A stretch of DNA of 64,000 nt from Monocercomonoides exilis (Eukaryota; Preaxostyla; Oxymonadida; Polymastigidae). The stretch spans positions 1,010,501 through 1,074,500 of the forward strand of contig LSRY02000010.1 of NCBI GenBank assembly GCA_001643675.2, written 5' to 3'. The notes beneath the pieces were generated by a model, which ran no database searches, had not been told where the DNA came from, and saw only the letters and a list, made by a program, of their open reading frames with translations. Position numbers and translations under genes: made by a program. The first letter of the stretch is position 1. Every line of letters starts with the position of its first letter. Of the stretch, positions 44,604 through 56,232 are shown piece by piece.

Positions 44604-45254
44604 TCAGATTCTGTTTTCTTAGTCTCGTCTCAAACGCAATATTTTGAAATTTATATGATCGAAACCCTAATAAAAATTTTCAAAAGAGAAAATACAACAT
44701 CAGTGAAGTTGTCCATTAAAGAAATAAAGAAACAAAAATGAATGGTTTTCATTTTCTGCGTGCATTACAAAAATATTTTTTCTTATTTCTAATGATGTTT
44801 TCGACGCTGATAATTAATATTTATATGTTGAATATTCTCCAAATAAAATTTGATTTCAATGTTTAAAAAATCGATTTCAAAGTTCAATAATTCAATTTCG
44901 AAACATGAAAAATTCAAATTTTGTGTTTTTATTGATTTGTTTTGCGTCATTTAAATAATCTTTATTTTAACATGAGGAAAGAATCGAAATTTTTGTCTTC
45001 AAGTCAGCCAGCGAATTTTGTTCACGTCATTAGCTTTTTTTTAAAAAAATAATAATAAAAGGACAAATAGACTATTTTTTATAAGGAAAAAACTCTTCAT
45101 TTTTGAAAGATTGAAAATCCCGAAAATTGAAAAGAAAAGAAAAATGAAAAAAACTGAATTAAATTATAATAAAAAGGCTCCTGATATAAAAATTTTCTCT
45201 AATAAAATGACAAACTTAAAAATGTCTAGCATAAATAACTCGATAAGTTTCTTT
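44604..45254. other. intergenic
   Basis: AT-rich, with a GGACAAATAGACTAT word near 45060 that reappears near 48760. The ORF at 45111-45425 is Lys/Ile-rich background. Confidence 0.45.
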
Positions 45255-46724
45255 TCAAAAATTCATTTTAATGTGCATCAACAAACAATAACTTGCGAAA
45301 ATATCATTACATCCTTCTTCCTCCAATTTCTGCAATATCTCATGTTTAACTATTTGACATTCTTTCTTATCATCATTCTTTCCACATTTTCCATTCAAAA
45401 TGCACGAAATTCCTCTGAATATTAGCAAAGTGTGATTTGCAGTGTAATCATCCAGAAATGACATACATATTACCTTGATCAAGGCATCCACTGCCCCTCC
45501 TCTCAAAAGCCCATTCGCTGCCTTGACTGTTTGATAGTCGCTTATTCCTTCCAAAAAATCTATTATCAGTTGAAATATTTGCTGGTAATTTTCTCTCGTT
45601 TCTTCGAGTAATCTTGCCATCACAGCTACAAGCTCTATACATTCTTCATTCCACAATCTACTGAAATCAAAGAAATAATTTATAAAATAAATCCATTTTT
45701 CAATAATCTGCGCTTCTTTCATTTCATTTCCTTTTTTTTCCTCTTTTTTTCTCTTCCAATCAACTAGCTTTGACAACTCTTCCAGTTCTCTTGTTGCTTC
45801 TCTTGCAAAATGCAGTTCGTTCGCAACTTCGCACATTTCCTCCTTGTCCCAGCATAAACTGTTAATCAAAAATTTCCAAGCAGACTGAAATGCAAGATGC
45901 GAAAGGTTGTGATTCTCTCGATGAAATTTAATGATTTCTTTTATTTCTTTAATGAAAAGTGTCATTTCGTCATTCTGTAAGAAATGGAATGAAATCACTA
46001 ATGTCACAAATTAAAATATTAAAATAAATCAAACTTCATAATTTTCAATACAACTTAATGACAATAAAGCCATTTCTACCTCCTTTTGTGTTTCTAAATC
46101 TTTATTTTCGTTTGCAGCAACTTTCAAAAGACATGAAATGCAAATTGGTAACAGTTCTTCGGACATTGTTCCGTCACGCTCATTTAGAGATACATAGCAT
46201 TCACAAATATTGATCAATAGTTTTTCGTTCTTTTCACTTTTCTTCTTCCCTTCTTTTTCAATCATTTTTTCAAATTTTTCAAATAGCAAAGAATTACAAC
46301 CACAACAAAATGAGAATTCTTTCAATGCATTTTGATGTCCAATAATCTTCAGCGATATTAAAGCAGAATTTAATGACAATTCGTTTTCTTCAATCATTTC
46401 GTAAACTTTGTCAAAAGCCTCTTTTGAAAATATAGTTTCCAATTCTTTATCTTCAGTTCTATCCAGAAGCTCCTTTAATTCTTCAATTTTCATTTGACGA
46501 ATAATGTCTAAAGATAAAACAATTATTAATTGTATATAATCGAAAGAAAGAGTTGCACGCACCATAAAGGTTGTCTTCATTTAATATTGAACGCGCCTTT
46601 CTTATCAAATTCTCTTTTGCAATTTTCTATAATTATCAACATTTGAAATATGTTTCGTATAAATTGATCCAATGATCATTCAAAAAAGGATTAAAATATT
46701 TCCCAAATTATTGCTAACATTCAT
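45255..46724 (-). CDS. intact member of an unknown expanded (oxymonad-type) helical family
   Basis: Conserved exons: one ending at about 46567 (LIRKARSILNEDNLY), then about 46510 down to 46035 (IIRQMKIEELKELLDRTEDK ... ELLPICISCLLKVA ... KEVEMALLSLSCIE), then about 45975 to 45255 (NLSHLAFQSAWKFLI, NELHFAREATRELEEL, EILQKLEEEGCNDIF). Introns are GTGCGT..TTTAG and GTTTGA..CAG. An upstream two-codon exon (ATG-AAT at 46724) spliced to an ATAG acceptor is plausible but uncertain. Predicted fold is all alpha, perhaps armadillo-like, near 430 aa. Its dead paralog is at 17166-21351. Function is unknown. Confidence 0.75.
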
Positions 46725-47138
46725 AATCTTTTGAAGCGCTCGGAATTTATTTACAAATTGAAAAGATTAAAGAAGAAAACGATTATCTTTTATCTAAATA
46801 AATTGATCTTGCCCATTAATAAAAAATAAGATTCCAAATAATCGGGGAGATTTGTTTTCGTATTATAAATACCGTGAAAAGATACGAACTTTCTCAGTAA
46901 ATTATCGCAATAAGTCAAATACTCGTAAACATTGTTACAAAGATTATAAAAAAATTTTTTTAAAAAAAAAGAAAATATAATTGTGTATTTGATAATTTTT
47001 GAAGCCAAAAACTACTTCCAATTTGTTATATTTAAATTAGTGTTGATTTATGTTGTTAAAATTTGTTTGACGATTAAAAAATTTGAATTTTTTTGTTATG
47101 TGAAACTCCAAAAAATTATCTCTGCATTATTATTCATA
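46725..47138. other. intergenic
   Basis: AT-rich. No gene seen. Confidence 0.45.
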
Positions 47139-48691
47139 CACTGACAATCAAAAATAACTGATCCACTTACAAAAATTGAAAATTTGAACAAACAGCTAAG
47201 AAAGAAAAAAAATCACATTCAATTATTATTATTATCAAACACGTTAATGCTTTGCAATAGAGATAATTTTTTTTCTCTTTTCAAAAACAATAAAAAAAGA
47301 ACGATTTTCCTGTAAATAGAAAAAATTATTTGTCAGAAATATGTGATCTGAATTTTCAAAAAAAAAGTTAAATTTCAAAAATTAATGCCAATAACATAAT
47401 AAAAATATATTAATAGTTGATTGATCCTCCTTCATTTAAAATAACTGTTTTAAGGCGTTTGTACATCGAATGAACAAGTTTATTTATTATATCCATTTCA
47501 ATTTCATTCTAGGCATCCAAAATTGATTGTTTCAGCTCATTCACATTTTTCTTTTGTTTTCCATCTTTGAAAACTATCCTAGATGAAATGCTCCACACAT
47601 TTTCGATGATATTTAAATCTGGAGAATAAGGAGGCCATTCTACGCTGGTTATTGAAAAATCTTTGATAACATTTTGCACATTTAAAGATCGATGAATTGG
47701 TGAATTATCGTGGATAAATCTCCAATAATTTTTGAATCGCTTGCGTGCATAAGGAATTAATGAAAATTTCAAAATACGACAATATTCCTCAGAATTCATT
47801 GTTTCACTGACAAAAACGATTGGTGATTTGAAATTAAAACCCACTGCAGCCCATATATTTATTTTTTCATGTTTATTCTGACTTTGATGATCGAAAATTT
47901 TCTCATTATCTTTTTCAATCCATTCCATTCTTGTTTTATCTGGTCCAAATGAATTGAATTTTTTTTCATCTGTGAAGATCGTAAGTTCCCATAATTCATC
48001 ATCCCTTAAATGTTTTTCCGCAAATTCGTTTCTCTTCTCACAAGCATTCTTTGATAAATAAGGTTTGATTTTTCTCTTAGTATATTTTCTATTAATTAAG
48101 CGCAATAGTCGATGAGCAGTGGGATTGCTGCAATTCATAGCAAGATAATCGGTTGGATCTCTGACTCTTCAAATTTGCATGTATTTTGATTCTTTTTAAG
48201 CTTTCCTCAACAAAGCAGGCGAAATAAAAAATGGCCTTCCGAGTTTGCGTCTGACAAGCCGTTTTGATTGAATATGGTTTGTTTTTTAGTACTTTTTTGC
48301 AGTATTGACTGAAATATTCAATATACGAGCAATTTCGTTTCTTCCTTTTCCTTGATCGCGCAGTATATGTATTTTCTTTTGAATCGAGCCCTTTGTAATT
48401 CTTGTCATTTTGTTTTGTTTGTGTATTATTTCTTTTTTTGTATTAATACTTTTATCATTCGCAAATTAATTTTTTTTTCCGGATCACATTTTTTTGAAAA
48501 TAATTTCCTGCAAAATATAAAAATAAACGGTTTTTTATGTTGATCAAGTCTTTTTTTAAAAACAAAAACTGATAAATCTTAAATGTCATTTTGTTATTCG
48601 CTGATCGATATATTTTCGCTTTTGACTTATGCTTTTGTTGTAAAAAAAATATAGAAACTTCATCAGGATCACATAATTCTGATGAGCAGTG
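47139..48691. mobile_element. decayed Tc1-like (DD34E) transposon (about 1.55 kb)
   Basis: The left end is (TA)CACTGACAATCAAAAATAAC and the right end, read inward, is (TA)CACTGCTCATCAGAATTATG. They share TACACTG, ATCA and GATCC at matching offsets (roughly 70% over 36 bp) and both abut TA. The length and a transposase reading from the right end are typical of Tc1/mariner. The boundaries are proposed by eye and are less sure than those of the other elements. Confidence 0.6.
47407..48412 (-). pseudogene. Tc1-like DD34E transposase with nonsense mutations
   Basis: The coding trace starts at the ATG near 48412 with an N-terminal HTH (GSIQKKIHILRDQGKGRNEI, ARILNISVNTAKKY), then a stop, a GRP-like motif (RRKLGRPFFISPALLRK), two more stops, and a long open part (47509-48138). 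The catalytic residues are TDEKKF, IHDNSPIHRS and PPYSPDLNIIENVW, with 34 residues between the second Asp and the Glu. A TAG ends that part at 47509, but the frame continues (NEIEMDIINKLVHSMYKRLK) to a TAA near 47415. At least four nonsense codons make it inactive. Confidence 0.85.
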
Positions 48692-50291
48692 TAATATATA
48701 TGTTTCAAATCGGTAACAAATATGTGTTGTTTGACTTTTTGTATCTTTTTAAAATGAGGACAAATAGACCATTTCAAAAAATTTGTTGTTTCTTGAATTA
48801 TAAAGAATTTAACAACTTTTGTTTTAATCAAACATGTGTGACGTGACGAAAATTTATTTGAAAATTCATTAGCCTTTTTAAATTATCTAAATAAATATAA
48901 AAAGTGGTGAACTTACCACTGAAGACATGATAAATTTTCTTTTCATTTCGGTCGATTCATTTCATTATTCCATTGGAATTTTCTGTTCCAAAAATTTTGC
49001 GTCTGATGTGTATACGGAATGACGGGCTTGAAAATGAAATAATGCGACGGAATGAATTTCGCAGTGCTTTTATAGTAATATAGGAATAATTTTTGAAATC
49101 ATATTTCTTCAATCTTAACTCTTTGTTTGAAAATTTCATTTCAGTGTTCGCAAATGAACACCGAATTGTGTTAACTCCTTTCAAAGATGATTAATATGTG
49201 AATATCATCAAAAACGTTGTTTTTTTATACAATTATTGTAATTTTTTTTTGGAATTGAAAAATTCCTTTTCAAAGAAAGGAAAAGTTCAAAGAATCAACA
49301 CTTTAATAAAAGTCATGATTTCAAAAATTATCACACTTGAAAAGGTCCATTTTTGATCCAAAAAAATCGTATTTCACAACCAAATTGAATGTTATTGTGT
49401 CATCAAATAGCTTTATTTAATCTAATAATAAACTGTTCATTATTTTTGGACAAAATTTTTTGATACTTTCTCTGAAAATTTTTGCATCCAATAAGTCACA
49501 CTTTTTCATTATTTCAATATTTTTCTAATTATGTGAGAAAGAACAGAAATATCACAAAAATATGAGATTAAAATTTTTACACTGATTTTTAACAAAAGGA
49601 ATTTTTCAAAAAAATTTCGACGAATAGTTTTTTTCTTTTTCGAAATAAAACTTTTTTTGGTGTATTTTGTCTAACAAAATTGTTTTATTCAGTCAATATT
49701 GCACAGAACATCTCAGATCGTATTTTGTTTGTCTTCCGCATCAATGAAGTTTCAGCTGCGTTTCAAATTTTATTTTCAAAGTTTTCCAAAAAATACAAAA
49801 TTTATTCTCAATAATAGAAAATATTTGATTTACAAACGAAAATTCAATTAAATCCAAAATAATGAATAATATACATGAAAAAATATTTCAAAGTGCATTT
49901 AACTCATATAAAACTATCCGACTGCTCTCACCAAAATCACGTTGAAAATGTAATCAAGAAAATAAGAATGACTTTTCTTTGGTATGAACATGGCAAATGA
50001 CAATTTGCATGAAACTGGATTTCATGCAAACACGCAAAAAATTTGGTAAAAAATTTCAAAATGATTCCAAAAAAAATAAAACTATCTTAATGATACATTT
50101 CCGAATTCATTACTAACATTTAATGCGTCATTGCAAAGATAAAGATGAGATTAGATGATATAAGCGTGCGTTATTCAAAGATGAGTATGCCTCTTTCCAT
50201 TTTCTGAAATAAAAATTTGTCAACATTCATATTCTGATTTTGATAAATTTGTTACATTTCTAACATTTTCTTCCCAACTCAGCAAAAACAT
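48692..50291. other. 1.6-kb AT-rich intergenic region
   Basis: No gene seen on either strand. The minus ORF at 48957-49184 and others are short and without coding character. A recurrent word GGACAAATAGAC(C/T)AT occurs near 48758 and 45060. Confidence 0.45.
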
Positions 50292-51336
50292 TCATGTTTG
50301 AGATTCATCAGGAGATATCGTTGTGATCAAATCCGTCTGAGGTGATTGATTTTCAATGACGCTGTCTGGGCATTGAAGATTCAATGTTTCCATTTCAATT
50401 TCAACCAAAGAGGAGGAGGAAGAAGAGGAGGAAGAGGAAGAAGAAGAAGAAGAGGAAGAAGAAGAAGACGACGATGAATCTGAAGAAGGTGCAAAATCAT
50501 TTTGCGGCATCTGAACATATGCCCTCGCTTTGCTCCTCTTTCTCTCCTCTTTCTGCTTCTTCTTCATCATTTTTTGTTCCCATTCTTTCTTCCTCTTCCC
50601 CATCTGAATCCACAATTCCTCTTTCCTTTCCTTCTTTCCTTCATCCGAAAGGTTATTATAATCATCATACGTAAATTCTGTGTGTGTTTTGCTTCTTTTT
50701 CCTTCAATGCTTCCATTTGTCGTCGTTGTGACTGAAGAAAAAGGAGAAGTCGTGTCAATAATCGAAGCAGGCCGAGGTGGGGCAGTCGAAATGATAGCTG
50801 GTTGGTTACTCTGGTTACTTGAAGAAGAAGAAGAAGAAGATGATGATATTGCGTGATTGGAATGAATTGTTTGTTCATCTTTCTGTTTTCGTGAACCTTC
50901 AGCAGTTGAAAGGATGTTGAGAAATGGATTCAATCCCGAATTGCTGGTTTCAGAAGGAGGAGGAGGAGAAGAAGAAGGAGAAGAAGAAGAATGTGATGCG
51001 TAATTGGGTAAAGTGGTGTCTGGAGATGAAACAGAAGAAGAAGAAGATGATGATGATGAGGAGGAGGAGGAAGATATTGCAGTGCTTTCAGTTGGATCAT
51101 TTGTTCTGATGGGCTCTTCAAGTTGTGTTGAAAACGAAGAAGTCTGAGAGGATGAAGGAGGAGAAGAAGGAGAAGGAGAAGATGATGATGGCTGAAGATG
51201 ATTTGCCTCTGAAGGAACAGAACTTTGATGCTTAGATGAATCAAGTGAACTGTCTTGTGAAGTGTGTAAGTTTGACAGAGAAGGAGGTGGTTGCGTTGAA
51301 ATGACTTGTGCAGATGAAGAAGGATCAGACAATGAA

Positions 51337-51380
<44 letters not shown>

Positions 51381-52444
51381 AGAAGAAGAGGAAGAAGAAA
51401 AAGAAGAAGAATGAGAAGAAGGCGAAAATGTATCCAATTCTGAAGCAGCATTCACAGAATTGTCAGAAATATGTGATGCTGATTCCATTGCTGGCGTGAC
51501 TGAAGCTTCATCATCAGATGAAGATGAAAACTGATGAGTAGAAGACGAAGAATGATCCAAAGATGAATAAGAAGGCGCTTCGTGTTCAGGCTGTTCAAAC
51601 ATCGAATCGTCGTATTCAGGCGCATCTGGCCCAAAATCTCCGATAATTTCGAAGCATGCACCAGAAGAAGAGGAAGAAGAAAAGGAAGAGGAAGAAGTGT
51701 AAGGTGGAGATGATGAATCCTCTGTTTCAAATGCAGGCAGATCTGCTCTTGAGGATAAAAAAGATGAATTGTGACCATCGTTTGAATAATACTTCGGTGC
51801 TCGCTCGACATTTTGTGAATAATTTGGATGGCTGATTAATCTTTCTTCATCACTTCGCTCTTGTTCTTGTTCTTGTTCATGTCTCCGTTCCTCTTCTTGT
51901 TCCTCTTCTTCCAATCCTTCACTCATTCTTTCAGAAGGCACCTTTCTTTCTTGAGATCTGCTTGTGTTGCTATGGTGTGTTTCTGCACTGTTTATGGTGT
52001 GCGTATTCAAAGAAGCATCTTCCTCATTGCAATCACTTGATGATTGAATTGTTTCGTGGTGTAAAATGTCTCCTCTGCCTCTCTTTCTGATGAGTGTGGA
52101 TGTGTCATTGCATACTTCTGCATTTGCCTCTTCTTCTCTTTCTTCTTGTGCATTGCCTTCATCTTCGATTTCATTGATGTTATCGCCTTCATCATCATCA
52201 TCACCATCATCATCATCTTCTTCTTCGCTTGCATCTTCTCTGTCATACAGCACAGCAAATGGATCTTTGCTTCTGTCGCAAGTGTTGAATGAAATGATTG
52301 GGATACCGTTTTCTTCTGCAATTTTCCTTCCTTTGTATTCAAGTTGCAGTAGAGGGTCGTCTCTTCTTAGGGGCTCGCGGAAATTGAGACTGATTTTGAG
52401 AATTAAAAATGAGAATAAAAATAAAAAATAATAAATAAAATAGG

Positions 52445-52479
<35 letters not shown>

Positions 52480-54038
52480 AGAGAGAAAGAGAAAGAGAAG
52501 AGAAGAGAAGAGAAGAGAAGAGAAGAGAAGAGAAGAGAAGAGAAGAGAAGAGAAGAGAAGAGAAGAGAAGAGAAGAGAAGAGAAGAGAAAAGGAAATATC
52601 AAATAATTTCTCTTTTCAAATAAACATACCCATTTCCTCTATCAGAGAAAAGAGCTTCGCGTATATTTTGAAGCCATCCTTTGGCAAAGGGGTTGGAATC
52701 TTCAAGAAGGCAATTAATCTGACAGAAATAAAATTTGTTTAGAAAATAAAGAATTGGAAAAAAAAAACATGGCAATTACGATGGAAAATTTTACAAAAAT
52801 AAAAATAAAAAAAAAATAAAAAAACAATAATAATCATAAAAAATGCCAACAAAATTAAAAACATCGATTTTTCTTTCTCCCTCAAGTATTAATAATTCAC
52901 ACACATGTTCACGAGTTGTTTCATTATTCACAATTAGAGACAAATGAAGCGTAAACAATTCCCCAACAACGAGAAGCGCAATTGATGCATATACCAGCAA
53001 TATCACAGTCACTGCGAATCTGGACCAAAAGAGCGCGCGTTGATCGCGCATAAAATTGGGAATATCTTTTAAAAATGCTGAAAGAGTACAAAGCAGAGTT
53101 CAATTAAAAAAGTGAATTACCGCTTAAAAAATTCAAAAATTCACATATCAATTAAATCCAAAAAAAAAACTTTCACATAATACTCAATCATACGCACAAC
53201 ATTAAAGTTAGAATTTTTTCAAACTCAAACCTATTAATGAAATTATTATTGCTGCCATTGTCCATGCAATAAATAATACACTTAAAGTAATAACAGAAAC
53301 CAAAAAACAAAAGAAAAAGCGATAATTCCGTTTTCCTATACAACATCCAAGCCTGCAAAAGTCAAAGAAAAAAGAAAAAAAATTAAAAAGAATAACCATT
53401 AGAAATATAAATACCATGGACAATGATGATCGAATCTTTCAACGCAATGATTGCAATGATGGCAATGTGAAGCTCTTGGAGGGCGTATCAAACAACAAGT
53501 TGAGCAATATCTGGGATAGCAAACTTTTGGGGTCTGAGGGGTTACAGATGAAAAAGCGTCTGAGAAAAAATGTGTGAATAATCCATAATTTTGAAAGCAA
53601 ACCAATAAATTCATCTTCATTTGATTGATATCGATCAAGAACTCCAGGGTCCGTACATGAAGTATATATTAGTAAAAATAGTGCAATTATTCCACACGTA
53701 ATAAGTAAAGCAGTTGCAATCCAACAAAGAACAGGTTGCATCAAATGGAAAGTGAAAGCAAAAAAGATTGGAAAAGGTATGATCAGAAAAATTATTGATC
53801 CGAGACAGTATGCTGTTCCGTTTCCTTTAATTAAACGTCCACCACAATAAAAAGTCACTTTTCCTGGCCACACATTGTATTTTCTAATTTTTCGATTTGA
53901 AGCTTTAAATCTTGCTAAATCCAAAACAGACGATTTTTTATTAATCGTCATTTCAGCAATGAAATGTTTTATTGCTTTACTTGCCCAAAAAGCAAATAAA
54001 AAATAAAATAATAAATAAAAAATAAATATGGTACACAT
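50292..54038 (-). CDS. DHHC protein S-acyltransferase with a very long Ser-rich tail
   Basis: Exons: 53603-54038 (two hydrophobic hairpins, TM1-2), 53415-53559 (Cys-rich domain with [15 protein letters not shown] and the catalytic ERFDHHCPW), 53231-53352 ([12 protein letters not shown]3), then TM4 with the TTRE (TTxE) motif around 52910-53075, a small exon with [16 protein letters not shown] (PaCCT-like) near 52630-52720, and a long last exon ending TGA at 50292. The joins I checked keep phase. The enzyme palmitoylates cytosolic-face cysteines; all key motifs are present. The last exon encodes about 690 residues of acidic and poly-Ser sequence, far beyond the family's usual 300-500 aa total. 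An (A)n(GAGAA)n tract fills the intron before it. Confidence 0.92.
52444..52590. repeat. poly-A plus (GAGAA)n microsatellite in an intron
   Basis: About 30 A followed by GAGA and then roughly 18 copies of GAGAA. It lies in the last intron of the minus-strand DHHC gene, where it reads as a pyrimidine-rich tract. Confidence 0.95.
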
Positions 54039-54814
54039 TTTTAAATAAAAAAAAATATGTATTAGTGCTTTTTCATTCTTATACTATTTTTCTCATTCAT
54101 TTGATATCCAGAACAAACATCATTTTTATTTTCTATTCTATTCTTTTCTGTTTTTTCTTTCTTTCTTTTTATTCCAAAGATTTCATTTTTCTGAATTTTT
54201 CTAAATCGACAATAATGCTCATGAAATGTTACAAAAGAAAATTCTATAAACTAGGGCTGAAATGAAAGTTTGTTAATTCATTGAAATGCAAAAAAATAAA
54301 AAAAGTATAAAATGTGAAAAAAAACATTCATTGATGTGTTTTGAAAAAGAAAAGAAAAAAGTGAAAGAAAAAGTAAATCAAAAATTTGCGTTGTCACAAA
54401 TTAAATAAACATTTTTAAAAAATAAAGTTCTTTTGGTAATTTAATAAAAATTTCTGACAGTCCTTTGCATTGTTTCTTGATTTGTTTTTTTAATTCTGTT
54501 TTTTTCCAATAAAATAATTATTAGTTTTATTTTTTTCTATAAGTTTATATGCTTAAATGAAAATAAAATAATCACAAAAAATGATTCTTATCCTCTTTCC
54601 AACTTAATACATTTTGAAAGATAAAAAATAAAAATGATTAATATAAATAAAGATAAAAATATCAGTTTTTAAAACACTCAACAAAACTAAATCTGAATAT
54701 ACTTTGAAGAGGTAAAAATTAAAATTCATCATATCTCTGTTCAGCTTGATTTTTTATAAAATAAATTCATCCAATAAAAATAAATCTTTAGAAATGATGT
54801 GGTGAAATTGCATT
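54039..54814. other. intergenic
   Basis: AT-rich, between the 5' end of the DHHC gene and the 3' end of VAMP7 on the same strand. Nothing recognised. Confidence 0.5.
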
Positions 54815-55762
54815 CTAATCCTTTTTCTGGCATCGAGGGAACGTAAAACCTCCACATGCTGCAACTACTATAAAGAATATCACAATCTAATTTAAAATAT
54901 AGCATTTTTTGATAAAGAACGATTTAAAAATATCAAATATAAAATTAAAAAGCTTGACTTATAATCTCAATGGTGAATAACAAACCAATAAGACTATTAT
55001 AATAACAATCCATAATTTACAATTTTTCCACCACATAGACTTCTTAAGTTGGGTGCTCTTTTTTCTGAATTGAACAGAGCTATGTGCCAAAGATTCAGAA
55101 CGATCAACCAAAAGTTCAACTTTTTCTTGACGATCCAATATCCTATCTGGAATATTCAGAATAATTTTTTAAAACAATTATATTACAAACGTGAAAATTG
55201 AATCATTTATCAAATAGAAAAATGCTAATTCGTTTTTTCCCATAAAAATAGCTCAAACCAATGTTCTCTTCAACAGCACCACGAAGAACATCAACGTCAG
55301 CTTTCGCTCGTGCAATACGATCACTTGACTTTGCAGAAAATTGTTCCATTAGTCTGTTCAATTCACCGTTGAAATCTCTGAATTGATAGCTGCTTGATGC
55401 ATCAACAGATACGCCATATCGTGAAATGAACAATTGTCTAACATCAGATAAAAATGAAAAGGCAACTCTTCGATCAAAATTGTGGTCGGTTAGGCACATA
55501 TAAACAACTTGATTGCTCACTTCATAATGAAAAGTGTAACTGAATCAATTATTCAGATATTTTGATAAAGACATAATTTATAAAGATTTAGAAAAATAAA
55601 AACAATGAATGCAAACTCATCGTGCTGGTATGACATTTTAGAATCATTTCTTGGTGCTTTTGCAAGTATGCGCTGAGCGACTTGTTTGAAGTTTCCAGAT
55701 TGCCGTGAAGCTTCTGCAAGGATGGATTGACCGCGAGCAATAGTTGAAAAGATAATCGGCAT
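54815..55762 (-). CDS. VAMP7: longin R-SNARE, VAMP7-like
   Basis: Exons are 55617-55762, 55259-55539, 54986-55146 and 54815-54886, all phase-consistent, giving about 219 aa like human VAMP7 (220). The longin domain starts MPIIFSTIARGQSILAE and includes YTFHYEV, VVYMCLTDHNFDRRVAF and FLSDV. The SNARE motif has the zero-layer Arg in ILDRQEKVELLVDRSESL. A C-terminal TM anchor (LWIVIIIVLL) is followed by a short luminal end CGGFTFPRCQKKD, close to the VAMP7 ending. The protein acts in fusion at late endosomes, lysosomes or the surface. Confidence 0.95.
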
Positions 55763-56232
55763 TAACTTTTTGAAAAATCAAAATATATTATAGGTTTAAA
55801 ATTACAATTCAATTTAAGGATTTAAGAGTACAAAAAGGATGAAAAATACTTTGTAGTCAAAAGTAGATAAGTATGGCATCACAGTGATCAGTTCATTGAA
55901 TCATCAGATTTTTTATAAAAAAGAAAATGATATCATTCGAGTGTGTAAATTTGATTCTTTTGGTACAATTGCTTTAGTGAATGAATCAAACTTCTTTGAA
56001 TGCATATCATGATGAAATGGATAACATAAATAATTCCTTTTAATTACAGAAATCATAGAAAAAAAAAAAAACAAAGAAATGTTAGAGTAATTCACAATGT
56101 GTGAAGAATAAATAATAAAATAATATTTGCGTCAAAGTTAAATTCAGCGATCTATCCCATCCCACAAGCATAATTTCGCCTCTCAAAAGTTTTCAATATT
56201 GTTACATATATATTTATATATAATTATTGTAA
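55763..56232. other. intergenic
   Basis: AT-rich spacer between two minus-strand genes. No gene seen. Confidence 0.5.

Noticed and set aside
45425-45485. Intron GTAATA...ATTCAG inside the intact family paralog
   Set aside because: It is 59 nt long and would shift the frame. The unspliced frame aligns to the pseudogene and is kept.
48957-49184. 75-aa minus-strand ORF
   Set aside because: No coding bias, splice context or recognisable motif. It lies in AT-rich intergenic DNA.
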